From JARDZI01 sp041639705 (lineage in GTDB: Bacteria; Bacillota; Clostridia; Clostridiales; Caloramatoraceae): DNA of 47,909 bases. How positions within the stretch are numbered: position 1 is the first letter of the stretch; the number at the start of each line of letters is the position of its first letter. The stretch covers positions 1-47,909 of the forward strand of contig JBEQBT010000003.1 in NCBI GenBank assembly GCA_041639705.1. The letters run 5' to 3'. This document shows positions 17,256-25,464 of the stretch, piece by piece. Both the position numbers and the translations under genes were made by a program. The notes under the pieces were generated by a model that saw nothing but the letters and a program-made list of their open reading frames with translations, made no database searches and was not told the DNA's origin.

Positions 17256-17855
17256 TTATTTTACTTTTAAATAATCATATGGGGAAAAACCAGATACAGC
17301 ACGTCCATAATATATATTCCACTTGTCAGAAAATACTTTTAATGTATTTTTAAAATCCCCCATTGTAAGATTAGGATTAATATTTAGTTTATCTTTTCCA
17401 ACCAAAGAAGATCTCACTATGTCAAGGTCTTTGGAAAGTTGACGAATGAATTTTACTTCATTTTCAGATAATACTTGATCTTCGTCAAAACTACCTTGAT
17501 AACCCTTATCTTTTAGTCTGCCATTCATTGCATAACCAATATTTTGGAAATCATGTAGAGAGGATATATAGAAATCCTTTACACTGACAAGATACGATGC
17601 TTCGTTGAGCAGTTGATCGACGGAATATAAGTTTTCAACCACAAAACTTACTTTTCCATCCAGTCCACTATAATTACCTGTAGAATAGCTGTCCTCTAAC
17701 TGTTTTAAGCCTTGCTGGATATCATTAATATAGGAATTGGTAAAATTAAAAACTACGTGTTCTTTCTGATCATTTTCCCTTATGCTCTTGATGTTATAAT
17801 AAGCTGATGCTACAAGTGAAATAATTAAAATAATAATGATAATTTTACTTTTCAT
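17256..17855 (-). CDS. Hypothetical membrane-anchored protein
   Basis: A 199-residue protein I do not recognise. Residues 1-20 (KSKIIIIILIISLVASAYY) form one hydrophobic segment, a signal anchor or uncleaved signal, after a basic start. The rest is hydrophilic and mainly helical, with many Asp/Ser/Asn. No catalytic motif is visible. The gene is complete, and a GGGGG ribosome-site-like run precedes the ATG. It is flanked by a truncated FRG gene and an F1 palindrome, so it sits in an accessory stretch. The exposed part probably lies outside the membrane. Confidence 0.6.
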   Translation of the reverse strand: MKSKIIIIILIISLVASAYYNIKSIRENDQKEHVVFNFTNSYINDIQQGLKQLEDSYSTGNYSGLDGKVSFVVENLYSVDQLLNEASYLVSVKDFYISSLHDFQNIGYAMNGRLKDKGYQGSFDEDQVLSENEVKFIRQLSKDLDIVRSSLVGKDKLNINPNLTMGDFKNTLKVFSDKWNIYYGRAVSGFSPYDYLKVK

Positions 17856-17926
17856 ATCAAAAACCCCCTGATTAATAATCCTCTTAATATTTTATGTTTC
17901 GCTTACTTTTAAGCTATAGCTAGAGC

Positions 17927-18112
17927 TCATATCATTCTTTTCATTAGCAAATACATTTTTAAATTTAATTTATCATAATTTCCAACAAGAGAAGGTAATA
18001 ATTCATTATTATTGCAGTAGCCTCTAAAAACACAATTATCATTTTTTCGAGTATCAAAAAGTTCATCCATAAATTTGTTTAATTCACTTTTACCAATTTC
18101 TTTTGTTTCCAT
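17927..18112 (-). pseudogene. Truncated FRG-domain protein (N-terminal fragment)
   Basis: Only 61 residues. CVFRGYCNNNELLPSLVG (about residues 27-44) matches the start of the FRG domain, named for its F/Y-RG motif, in proteins normally several hundred residues long. The sequence stops soon after; coding resemblance may continue briefly in another frame (about 17950-17882) before ending. A normal ribosome site (AGAAGGAGG) is kept. FRG proteins often occur in mobile or defence regions; this copy is a remnant. Confidence 0.6.
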
Positions 18113-18508
18113 TTTAACCTCCTTCTAAAAGTAGGCTTTTCTTTATTGGCTGTTCATTTTAGTAATCTTCTCACATATGTTCTTAACATAATTGTTATAT
18201 ATAAAAATACAAATCCAAGCTTCCAATTATAGGCATAATCAGACTTACTCAATTCTCCTTAAATATGTTATTATTTATAACAACTTAATCATTGATTGCT
18301 TCATACTTCATTCCATTATTCATTTTATCAAATAAAAACCAGGGGACGGTTAATAAATTACTCAGCACTTTGTTGTTCAATCATCCTCAGTAATGTTTCC
18401 TTCAAGATCACCTAAATTTCTCCTTACCCTCTTGCAGCTATATAGAAATAATCATCCTTTTGAAGAAGTAATAATAAATCTTTCAACTCCACAATTTCAT
18501 CCTACGTA
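18113..18508. other. Intergenic region with degraded coding traces
   Basis: AT-rich. On the minus strand, about 18470-18370 reads ELKDLLLLLQKDDYFYIAARG then, in a shifted frame, NLGDLEGNITEDD, and then IEQQSAE. This looks like a small gene broken by frameshifts. No complete gene is supported. Confidence 0.35.
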
Positions 18509-18664
18509 TCATTTCTTTTTATGGTTTGTTAATATATTCCACATTAACTTTATAATTCCTCCAAGGGTAAACATTTTCAAATATTTTTTCAGCGACCTTT
18601 TAGTTTTAGCAAAATATATTGCTCTGCTTCGCAACTCTAGGATAGGCAGCTTTATTCTTATCAT
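18509..18664 (-). CDS. Possible small basic ORF, low confidence
   Basis: A 51-residue minus-strand frame starting at the ATG at 18664, just after the end of the frameshifted gene upstream. It is rich in Lys/Arg/Leu (KTKRSLKKYLKMFTLGG) and has no recognised domain. It may be a remnant in the same decaying operon. Confidence 0.25.
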   Translation of the reverse strand: MIRIKLPILELRSRAIYFAKTKRSLKKYLKMFTLGGIIKLMWNILTNHKKK

Positions 18665-18669
18665 AGCAA

Positions 18670-18967
18670 CTAAGGTTGTCTGAATAATGTGAAAGGCTTG
18701 TCAGTTACTTTAATAATTATTTGCGCCTTTGAATTTTTGTCTTCTTCGTAAGTAATGTATATCAATTTCTGACCTTTATCCATCTCTATTTTCTCGTCAG
18801 CCATAATGCCATTCTCTGTTTTAAATGTCAGGTCATGTTCCCCTATGCTTAGATTTCTATAAACTTTTATATCAGTATTTTTCTCCTCCTAGTATGAAAT
18901 CAATACTGAAAACAAGCTCATTGGCTTTTTCCGAGGAAAATTCATAATCACGAGTCCACCTATTCAT
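18670..18967 (-). pseudogene. Frameshifted small gene of unknown function
   Basis: Starting at ATG 18967 the frame reads MNRWTRDYEFSSEKANELVF ... ILGGE, then hits a UGA at 18874-18872. Removing one A from the AAAAA tract just before it restores an open frame (NTDIKVYRNLSIGEHDLTF ... IIIKVTDKPFTLFRQP) to the TAG at 18672-18670, giving 98 residues. The beta-strand-rich end looks like a real protein. Either a recent frameshift or a sequencing error in the homopolymer explains it. Function unknown. Confidence 0.6.
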
Positions 18968-19121
18968 ATTTTAATTCCTGCTCGTAAAATAAACAATTGT
19001 ATAATTTTTATCCTTTAATACCTCAGAACTGTCTCTACTTACTTGATATCAAAAATTCACCTTATGCGAATCATATGGTGAATTTCCATGTAAAAGTCTA
19101 TGCGGTTTTTTATACTCATGG

Positions 19122-19127
19122 TATAAT
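19122..19127 (+). promoter_or_regulatory. Extended -10 promoter element of toxin-antitoxin pair 2
   Basis: TGGTATAAT ends at 19127, giving TATAAT with an upstream TG, 33 bp before the mntA start. The -35 is weak. Confidence 0.45.
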
Positions 19128-19160
19128 AAAGACATTGAATTTGAGTTTAAGGGTGATTTT

Positions 19161-19574
19161 ATGATTAATATTGAAGATAAGCTAGATGACCTTAAGAAAT
19201 ATTTCAAGGACAACATGAATATTCTGGCAGTGTGGATAGTAGGTTCATATGGGACAGAGTATCAAAGAGATGAAAGTGATATTGATTTTGCCTTATTGTT
19301 TAACAATTATACTGATTTGTTTGATGAGATGAAGATTGCATCAGATATTTCATCACTTATTAAGTATGAAGATGTTGATATCATTAACCTGCAAAAATCA
19401 CCTGTTACACTTCAATTCAAAGCAATCAGTCAGGGACGGCAAGTATATGAAAAGGACTTTATAGGGGTAGGAGATTATATTGAAAATGTCCTCAATAATT
19501 ACAGAAATTCTAAATACTATATAGATCTGTTTAATAGAGAATTTTTGAACGGGTTTCAAAAGGAGGGAATATAA
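19161..19574 (+). CDS. mntA: MntA-like nucleotidyltransferase antitoxin, pair 2
   Basis: A 137-residue minimal nucleotidyltransferase. The GSX10DXD signature is present as VGSYGTEYQRDESDIDFAL. A helical C-terminal extension (about residues 100-137) follows the catalytic core, absent from the copy at 1490. It would adenylylate and silence the HepT encoded 3 bp downstream. The ATG has AAGGGTG upstream. The pair is complete and co-transcribed. Confidence 0.88.
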   Translation: MINIEDKLDDLKKYFKDNMNILAVWIVGSYGTEYQRDESDIDFALLFNNYTDLFDEMKIASDISSLIKYEDVDIINLQKSPVTLQFKAISQGRQVYEKDFIGVGDYIENVLNNYRNSKYYIDLFNREFLNGFQKEGI

Positions 19575-19577
19575 AAA

Positions 19578-20000
19578 ATGATTCCCAATATTGATTTTGA
19601 AAAGATTAAGCAAAAACTTATTTATGCAGAAGGCAATATTAACAAACTTGATAAACTTAAGGATTTAACAGAAGAAGAATTTATTAATGATTTTAGGAAT
19701 ATTGATAGTGCAAAATATCTTCTTCAAGTTACAATAGAAACCATGCTGGATATATCAGCTCACATTATTGCAAGAAATAGATGGGGCAAGCCCGAAAGCA
19801 ATAAAGAATACTTCGAGATTATGGCAGATAAAGATATAATTCGTAAAGGTGACATTGAAACTTATTCGTCTATGGCTAAGTTTAGAAATAGGATTGTACA
19901 TATGTACTACGCTATTGATAATCACGTGATTTATGAAATAGTCAAAAGCAATTTAAAGGATTTAAAAAAATTTATTAATGATGTTGGACAAAAGCTTTAA
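19578..20000 (+). CDS. hepT: HepT-like HEPN (DUF86) ribonuclease toxin, pair 2
   Basis: A 140-residue helical HEPN protein with an intact RX4HXY motif (R-NRIV-H-M-Y, near residue 106) in FRNRIVHMYYAID. YLLQVTIETMLDISAHIIA (about 48-66) is the conserved helix of the DUF86 family. It is predicted to cleave RNA when not modified by MntA. AAAGGAGGG lies before the start. An F1 palindrome starts 8 bp after the stop codon. Confidence 0.88.
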   Translation: MIPNIDFEKIKQKLIYAEGNINKLDKLKDLTEEEFINDFRNIDSAKYLLQVTIETMLDISAHIIARNRWGKPESNKEYFEIMADKDIIRKGDIETYSSMAKFRNRIVHMYYAIDNHVIYEIVKSNLKDLKKFINDVGQKL

Positions 20001-20008
20001 AATTGTAA

Positions 20009-20069
20009 GGTGCCAGCCTCATCAGATATCAGATATTACTAATATCTGATTTCTGATGAGGCTGGCACC
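20009..20069. repeat. F1 palindrome, copy 4 (61 bp)
   Basis: Full-length copy, GGTGCCAGCC ... GGCTGGCACC, with one mismatch between arms (TTTCTGATG against CATCAGATA). Directly behind toxin-antitoxin pair 2. Confidence 0.92.
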
Positions 20070-20320
20070 CTGGTATGTACCATATAATGATTTAGTTTTC
20101 TCAAAATCTTTTTCACCAAGTATTTTCTTAAGTATTTCATTTTTTTATATTTTTTATCATAATCAAATAAATTTTAATTTGCAAAACCCTGAGTTAAATG
20201 TATATTAAAAATAAACTGTTTCTATACTTCAATATTTCAAATCAGTAGCATTGTATTTTTTTATAGAGAGTAATTGGCAGAGAAATAGGTTCAAAATGAT
20301 TTATATGAGGAGTTGTTATT

Positions 20321-21343
20321 ATGGGTAATCATTTATTATTAATAGATGGTTCATCACTTCTTTCCTCCAGTTTCTTTGGTAATCTTCCAAATGAATATAA
20401 ATTTGCTAAAACCGATGAGGAAAAGAACAAGTATCTTGATAAAATACGCCATTCACATGATGGTAGGTTTACTAATGGTGTATTTACAATGATGGCATCA
20501 ATGCTTAATGTAATAAAAAATCAAAGACCTACTCACCTGGCGGTAGCATGGGATCTTACCAAGGAATTTACTTTTAGAAAAAAAATGTTTCCTGAGTATA
20601 AAGGCCACAGAAAAAGCTTGAGACCAGAACTTGGCAGCCAATTCTCTTTGGCACAAGAGGTTTTAAAGGAAATGGGTATTTCTGAGTTCGTTTTTGAAGA
20701 ATACGAAGCAGATGATATAATTGGCACCCTAGCAAGAAGGTTTGAAGAGGATATGAGAGTTACCATCTGGACCAAAGATCAGGACAGCCTGCAGCTTATT
20801 GATGAAAATGTCAGAGTATGGCTTATTACATCAAAATGCTCGGATATGTATTCAGAGCTTGGTCTAGACATAAAACAGTGGAATATTCCTCCTGGAGCAT
20901 TTGAATATACACCAGTTTATGTTGAACATTTTTATGGTGTATCTCCAATACAGATTATTGATAGGAAAGCAATTGAAGGGGATCCATCAGATAATATTCC
21001 AGGAATTAACGGAGTAGGTGAAAAGTCTGTAATCCCATTACTTCAGGAGTTTCAAACTGTAGAAGGAATTTATGATTTTATTGAAAACTCTTCTGAAAAG
21101 GAAATCAAAGAAATTTTTAAAACCCTTGGAATATCCCGTTCACCTTTATCAAAACTTGTTGAAGAATCAGACATAAAATTAGCAGGGAAAAAAGCTGCTT
21201 TACTTTGCAAGCAGCTTGCAACCATAAAATGTGATATTGAAGAACTTAGTAATATAACCATAGACTCATTAAAACTTGAAATTAATAAGGATGGTATGAG
21301 AAATATATTCACCCAATTAGGACTTACCAGCCTACTAAAATAA
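20321..21343 (+). CDS. Stand-alone 5'-3' exonuclease (Pol I N-domain/FEN-like)
   Basis: A 340-residue flap/5'-3' exonuclease. The metal-binding acidic residues lie in LLLIDGSS (about residues 5-12), EEYEADDIIG (about 125-134), WTKDQDSL (about 149-156) and GDPSDNIPG (about 220-228), followed by a helix-hairpin-helix (INGVGEKS). FRKKMFPEYKGHRK carries the conserved basic residues of the helical arch. No polymerase domain is attached. It would remove RNA primers or flaps. The C-terminal 100 residues are less typical than the core. GAGGAG precedes the ATG. Flanking F1 repeats and toxin genes place it in an accessory region. Confidence 0.87.
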   Translation: MGNHLLLIDGSSLLSSSFFGNLPNEYKFAKTDEEKNKYLDKIRHSHDGRFTNGVFTMMASMLNVIKNQRPTHLAVAWDLTKEFTFRKKMFPEYKGHRKSLRPELGSQFSLAQEVLKEMGISEFVFEEYEADDIIGTLARRFEEDMRVTIWTKDQDSLQLIDENVRVWLITSKCSDMYSELGLDIKQWNIPPGAFEYTPVYVEHFYGVSPIQIIDRKAIEGDPSDNIPGINGVGEKSVIPLLQEFQTVEGIYDFIENSSEKEIKEIFKTLGISRSPLSKLVEESDIKLAGKKAALLCKQLATIKCDIEELSNITIDSLKLEINKDGMRNIFTQLGLTSLLK

Positions 21344-21726
21344 GTGATAGGCGGCAACCTCCACTTATTAGACTTAAATGCGAGTAGAAACAGAGGAACA
21401 TAATTACTGAATCTATTCTACAAGTAGATAATCCTCAGGTATTAATTTTTCATATATCCTGCTATTAAATATATCAATTTGTCCACTTTTTTACCAAGCA
21501 TAAAAATACCTTCAAAAATGTATATGATGTATAACCATTATATCACATTACTTTTTCGGAGGTTTCCCTTGCACCTGAGAGATGCTATCTCTTTTCTATA
21601 AAAAAACAGATACCCTGTCCATAGGCTTTGAAACTATGGTCACCCTGTATAAAAAGAAATGAATTCAATTATTTGTTCTTCATGATTTAAACTTACCCTT
21701 AAGCTCACTCCTAATATAAAACGCAC
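21344..21726. other. Intergenic region, hairpin near 21579-21596
   Basis: About 380 bp without a gene. A short hairpin AGAGATGCTATCTCT followed by TTTCT may end a plus-strand transcript. The stretch 21600-21660 carries further CCATAG/CTATGG pairing and a TCACCCTG motif like the ends of F2 repeats. Confidence 0.4.
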
Positions 21727-21783
21727 CAGGTCTCGAGTTCACAAGTCGAAAGTAACTTGTGAACTTGAGACCTGACTGTCACC
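21727..21783. repeat. F2 palindrome, copy c
   Basis: CAGGTCTCGAGTTCACAAGT (21727-21746) and its complement (21755-21774, one mismatch) around CGAAAGTA, then ACTGTCACC. The right half is shared with 1969-1999. It sits 19 bp beyond the 3' end of the YcxB-like gene. Confidence 0.8.
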
Positions 21784-21801
21784 TCTTCACGTAAGTTCAC
21801 T

Positions 21802-22305
21802 TTAAGCTGCATCCTTAAACTTCACAGCCAAATTATAAAAATCCTCTGCTTCTTTTTTGGATGAAAAGCACCGCTTTGGTATTATATGGGCTATGGCTTT
21901 ATCAATAAAAATGAATATATAATTCTCATTCTGCTTGATCAACTTAATACCCTTCCATGAATGAAAGGATTGATTGACTGAAGTAGATTCTGTAAGTCCA
22001 TCGCTTCCAATTTTAATAACATGTCTGCCAAGAAATCCTTCACCATCATCATGAAACTTCATTATAGCTTTTTTCGAAAAGTAGATAAGCAGTAAATCAG
22101 CTAATGCACCAAGTACTAATGAAGATATCAAGGAATAGGTAAATGGCAGCTTAATAAAAAGCATAATAATAAAGGACAGCAAAGGGACTGAAATCATGCT
22201 GAATAAAAAATTGTTTCTGTATTTAGCTATATTCAATATTGCATATTTGTTAAATTCCCAGTAATCCATTCTTGTAATATCTATTGTTACATCCAATATT
22301 AACAT
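21802..22305 (-). CDS. YcxB-like membrane protein
   Basis: A 167-residue protein with two adjacent hydrophobic segments (about residues 34-53 and 57-76) followed by a soluble C-terminal domain. That domain (HVIKIGSDGLTEST ... HSWKGIKLIKQNENYIFIFI) fits the YcxB-like pattern found in Firmicutes, whose function is not established. It is complete, with a GAGGAG site close to the start, and monocistronic. The substrate or partner is unknown. Confidence 0.7.
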   Translation of the reverse strand: MLILDVTIDITRMDYWEFNKYAILNIAKYRNNFLFSMISVPLLSFIIMLFIKLPFTYSLISSLVLGALADLLLIYFSKKAIMKFHDDGEGFLGRHVIKIGSDGLTESTSVNQSFHSWKGIKLIKQNENYIFIFIDKAIAHIIPKRCFSSKKEAEDFYNLAVKFKDAA

Positions 22306-22390
22306 CTCCTCGCTAAAAATATTATTCTAATGAAAATAGTATGTGCAAATACAGGCTGAAATAGCAGAAATTTGTCTGTTTTAAAGAAAT

Positions 22391-22417
22391 GTGAGGTGAC
22401 TTTAAAATTCACCTCAC
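22391..22417 (-). terminator. Hairpin at the end of the sgc-like operon
   Basis: GTGAGGTGA/TCACCTCAC with a 9-nt loop. The left stem, on the minus strand, includes the sgcE stop codon, and the T-rich tract after it is weak. A plausible terminator or 3' stabiliser. Confidence 0.55.
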
Positions 22418-23034
22418 AACTTTATTACCCTATCCTTATTTGAAAAAACTGCCCTTCCCATAACTATATTTTTTATCCCTAACTTAATTAAATCCCCAAT
22501 CTGATCCTCCCCAACTCCCCCATCAACCCAGAGGTTCACACCATAATCATTTAGTTTCCCAATCTTACCCTCTAGTGCCTTGATATACTCCTGTCCCCTT
22601 CCATCTGGCTCACAGGTCAATACCAGGACATCCTCAACCAGTGGAATAATATACTCAATTTGATTAATCCCAATACCCGGGATAACAGCAATGCCCACCT
22701 TTATACCTTCATCCTGATAAAGTCTTATTAATTCCCTTGGATATCTCGTTACATCTGCATGAAGGAATACAATATCAGGCTTGCATTCCTTTATAGTTTT
22801 TAGAAATGCCTCGGGTTTGTTAACCATCAAATGAATTGACTTTTGAGAAGTGCTGTTTTGGCATATTAGCTTTAGCAGTTTTTCTCCAAAAGTTATATTA
22901 GGGATATAATTACCGTCCTCTATGTCTATGTGTATATGCCCATAGTTCCTGTCGATAAAATTAATTTCTTCCTCCACACTCAGCATATTTCCTGAGGCTA
23001 TAGATGGAATTATAACTACCCTATTCCCTTGCAT
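22414..23034 (-). CDS. sgcE: Ribulose-phosphate 3-epimerase family protein (SgcE-like)
   Basis: A 206-residue TIM-barrel epimerase. IPSIASGN at the start, HIDIEDGNYIPNITFG (about residues 34-49), IHLMVNKPE (about 67-75) and WVDGGVGEDQIG (about 168-179) are the family landmarks, including the metal-binding His and Asp residues. It would invert C3 of a ketose phosphate. In this setting it acts on the sugar brought in by the galactitol-type PTS. Its start overlaps the sgcQ end by 14 bp. It is the last gene of the operon. Confidence 0.85.
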   Translation of the reverse strand: MQGNRVVIIPSIASGNMLSVEEEINFIDRNYGHIHIDIEDGNYIPNITFGEKLLKLICQNSTSQKSIHLMVNKPEAFLKTIKECKPDIVFLHADVTRYPRELIRLYQDEGIKVGIAVIPGIGINQIEYIIPLVEDVLVLTCEPDGRGQEYIKALEGKIGKLNDYGVNLWVDGGVGEDQIGDLIKLGIKNIVMGRAVFSNKDRVIKL

Positions 23035-23824
23035 TTCTAACCTTCTCCATAAACTTTGATACCCTCTCTACATCTACCTCATTATAAAATTCCCCATCTC
23101 TTTTAAAGACAGTTCCCACAACTGCACCATCTGCTATTGAAAGCTGTTCTTCAACATTTTCCATTCTTACTCCTGTATTTACAAAGACAGGAGTATGTGG
23201 AATAACTTTTTTCACTCTCTTTAGTATCTGGGTATCGGTTGCAGTTCCCGCTGTTAAACCAGAAACACACAGTGCATCTGGATTATTATTAAAAACAGTT
23301 GATTTTGCAATATTTTCTATTTCCCTTTCTGCCATGTAGGTTGCAGCTTCCGGTACTATATTAAATAAAGCCTTAATATTCTCTCCACCTATATTATGTT
23401 TATGTCTAATGACTTCTCCGTAATTTGTGTTCCATAAACCAAAATCGCTGGCATAAACTCCTGTAAATATTTCTCTTACAAATTTTGCATCTACAGCTAC
23501 AGCAAGGTCAAAGGTCCTCATTGGGTCCCACAATACGTCAACTCCGTAGGGAACCTTTATATATTCCATAAGCTGACCAATTACTCTTGCCATTGCAGCA
23601 GTAGTTTCAGGATTAACCTTTGTAAGATATGGCAGGCTGAATTCATTTGAGAACATTACAGCATCTACCCCACCATTCTGCAATGCCAGTAAATCATTTT
23701 TTGCCCTGTCAATTACCTTTTTCATGCCTCCAACTTTGTCATAATCCGGATCTCCAGGCAAAGACAGAAAATGACACATTGCAATTATTGGTTTATCAGT
23801 GTTGAATACTTCCTTTATCCACAT
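23021..23824 (-). CDS. sgcQ: BtpA/SgcQ family TIM-barrel protein
   Basis: A 267-residue BtpA-family protein. FNTDKPIIAMCHFLSLPGDP (residues 7-26) is its typical start, followed by NGGVDAVMFSNEFSLPY (about 50-66), GVDVLWDP (about 94-101) and SGLTAGTATD (about 189-198). BtpA was first linked to photosystem I stability in cyanobacteria; the sgc-type members of sugar operons have no proven reaction. A phosphosugar-binding aldolase or epimerase-like role is an inference. It overlaps the IIC gene by 29 bp. Confidence 0.87.
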   Translation of the reverse strand: MWIKEVFNTDKPIIAMCHFLSLPGDPDYDKVGGMKKVIDRAKNDLLALQNGGVDAVMFSNEFSLPYLTKVNPETTAAMARVIGQLMEYIKVPYGVDVLWDPMRTFDLAVAVDAKFVREIFTGVYASDFGLWNTNYGEVIRHKHNIGGENIKALFNIVPEAATYMAEREIENIAKSTVFNNNPDALCVSGLTAGTATDTQILKRVKKVIPHTPVFVNTGVRMENVEEQLSIADGAVVGTVFKRDGEFYNEVDVERVSKFMEKVRNARE

Positions 23825-25175
23825 AGTTTTTTAGCTCCCTTTTTTTTATGATATTTAATAGAAGATATACAAAACCAGCTACGAGTGCTATAATGAGTAC
23901 TATTCCAACTATCCCAAGCCTGCTTAACTGGTACAAAATATAGGCTATAGGATTACCTGCTGAAAGTGCTGTTACCTGTACTGCACCTTCAGGTATTTGT
24001 GTTGTGCCGCTCTTTGCAAACTCTGTTATCATAGGTGCAAAGAAGGATGCAATTGATAATACAATGGCCATCATTATTGTTCCACTTATAAGTGTCCTTA
24101 TAAAACTCCCCTTATGCATAACAGTTGCCATTGAAATAAAGAATGCTGTTGCTGCAAGATCTCCCAGTGGAAGAGTAGTATTTATAGGTATAATCATCGC
24201 TAGTACCAAGGCAATAGGAATAAGTAAAAGTCCAACTGCTACAGTAGTCGGAAGCCCTAATAATACAGCTGAGTCCAAGCCTATAAAGAATTCAGCTCCC
24301 TGATACTTTTTCTGCATAAATGCTCTTGTCTGCTCGCTTATTGGTACAAGTCCCTCCATCAATATTTTTGTAATTCTAGGAAGAAGGAACATTAAGGCAG
24401 CCATTGACATGCCAAGTTTTAGAGAAGCGCCGATTGAATATGATACTGAAAGGCCTAATATTATGCCTATAATCAATCCAAGGAAAACTGGTTCTGCAAT
24501 AACAGAGATAAAGCTTAGTTTTGAACTGTCTATATTACTCTCTTTATCCTTATTGCCCTTTGGTAGGAATAGGTCATAAAATTTATCAAGCAGGGCATAT
24601 ATTGGTACAGTACTTACTGCAAATCCCTGTGGTATAGAAATACCAGGTATGCCCAATTCCTCCTGAACATAGGGTGCTGTATAGTCAGCAATTTTCAATG
24701 ATAAAACACAGTGTGCTGCAGCTGCTATAAATCCATATATCAAGTTATTGGTTAACATGAATACTACTGCTCCGGTAAAAGCATAATGCCAGTAGTTCCA
24801 GATATCTATGTTTACTGTTCTAGTAAGCTTGAAGGTAAGCATCAATACATTAACTATGATTATGAATGGAATTATAAAGGACCCGATTGTTGTTGAAAAT
24901 GCCAATCCAGCAGCTGCTCCCCATCCTGTGTCAATAGTAGTCAGATTAAGATTAAATTTCTCAACGAAAATATTTGCTACAGGTCCAATATTGGTCCATA
25001 TCAATCCTAGAACCAAATCCAAACCAATCAATCCAATTCCTACTGTAATACCTGCCTTTAAGGCTTTAATCGGGTGCAGTCTTACAATAAGTCCAACTAT
25101 GGTTATCATTATAGGTATCATAACATATGAGCCAAGCCCACTGATGTAGTTGAATATTTCTTTAATAAAATCCAT
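23796..25175 (-). CDS. sgcC: PTS galactitol-family EIIC (SgcC-like)
   Basis: A 459-residue membrane permease with about 10-12 hydrophobic segments, matching GatC/SgcC in length. FNYISGLGSYVMIPIMITI at the N-terminus and GWGAAAGLAFSTTIGSFIIP near residues 84-103 are typical of the galactitol family. It imports a sugar with phosphorylation by the partner IIB. The start lies 1 bp after the IIB stop. Confidence 0.9.
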   Translation of the reverse strand: MDFIKEIFNYISGLGSYVMIPIMITIVGLIVRLHPIKALKAGITVGIGLIGLDLVLGLIWTNIGPVANIFVEKFNLNLTTIDTGWGAAAGLAFSTTIGSFIIPFIIIVNVLMLTFKLTRTVNIDIWNYWHYAFTGAVVFMLTNNLIYGFIAAAAHCVLSLKIADYTAPYVQEELGIPGISIPQGFAVSTVPIYALLDKFYDLFLPKGNKDKESNIDSSKLSFISVIAEPVFLGLIIGIILGLSVSYSIGASLKLGMSMAALMFLLPRITKILMEGLVPISEQTRAFMQKKYQGAEFFIGLDSAVLLGLPTTVAVGLLLIPIALVLAMIIPINTTLPLGDLAATAFFISMATVMHKGSFIRTLISGTIMMAIVLSIASFFAPMITEFAKSGTTQIPEGAVQVTALSAGNPIAYILYQLSRLGIVGIVLIIALVAGFVYLLLNIIKKRELKNYVDKGSIQH

Positions 25176-25176
25176 T

Positions 25177-25461
25177 TTAACCCTCCTCGCTTAAATAGGA
25201 TAATATCTTATTCTTCACCTCATCAATTCCAATACCTGTTATAAAGGGCAAACCAAGCACAGTAGGAATTTTATAATTCCCCTTAAGTGGCATAGAGGAT
25301 ACTATAATATTGCCCTGTTCTTCATATGACTTCACTTCTCTTAGACTGCATTGAATAATCCTGTGTTTAATATTCTTTTCAATAAGTAATTTTTCAATAT
25401 TACTTGTAATTATTGTTGAAGTCGCTACTCCGGCACCGCAAGCTACTATAATAGTTTTCAT
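25177..25461 (-). CDS. sgcB: PTS galactitol-family EIIB (SgcB-like)
   Basis: A 94-residue IIB protein with phospho-Cys C8 in IIVACGAGVATSTI. The length is typical of GatB. It carries phosphate from the IIA encoded two genes upstream to the sugar. It lies 3 bp after sgcX. Confidence 0.92.
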   Translation of the reverse strand: MKTIIVACGAGVATSTIITSNIEKLLIEKNIKHRIIQCSLREVKSYEEQGNIIVSSMPLKGNYKIPTVLGLPFITGIGIDEVKNKILSYLSEEG

Positions 25462-25464
25462 GCT

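Noticed and set aside
18341..18354. CCAGGGGACGGTT, similar to repeats linked to REP-associated transposases
   Set aside because: A single copy without its inverted partner in this window cannot support an element call.
18393..18683. 96-residue plus-strand ORF
   Set aside because: No ribosome site and no recognisable domain. The opposite strand carries better coding traces.
21563..21600. Glycine-riboswitch-like string (minus strand ATCTCTCAGGTGCAAGG)
   Set aside because: Only the 3' segment resembles the motif. The rest of the aptamer is absent and no glycine gene follows.
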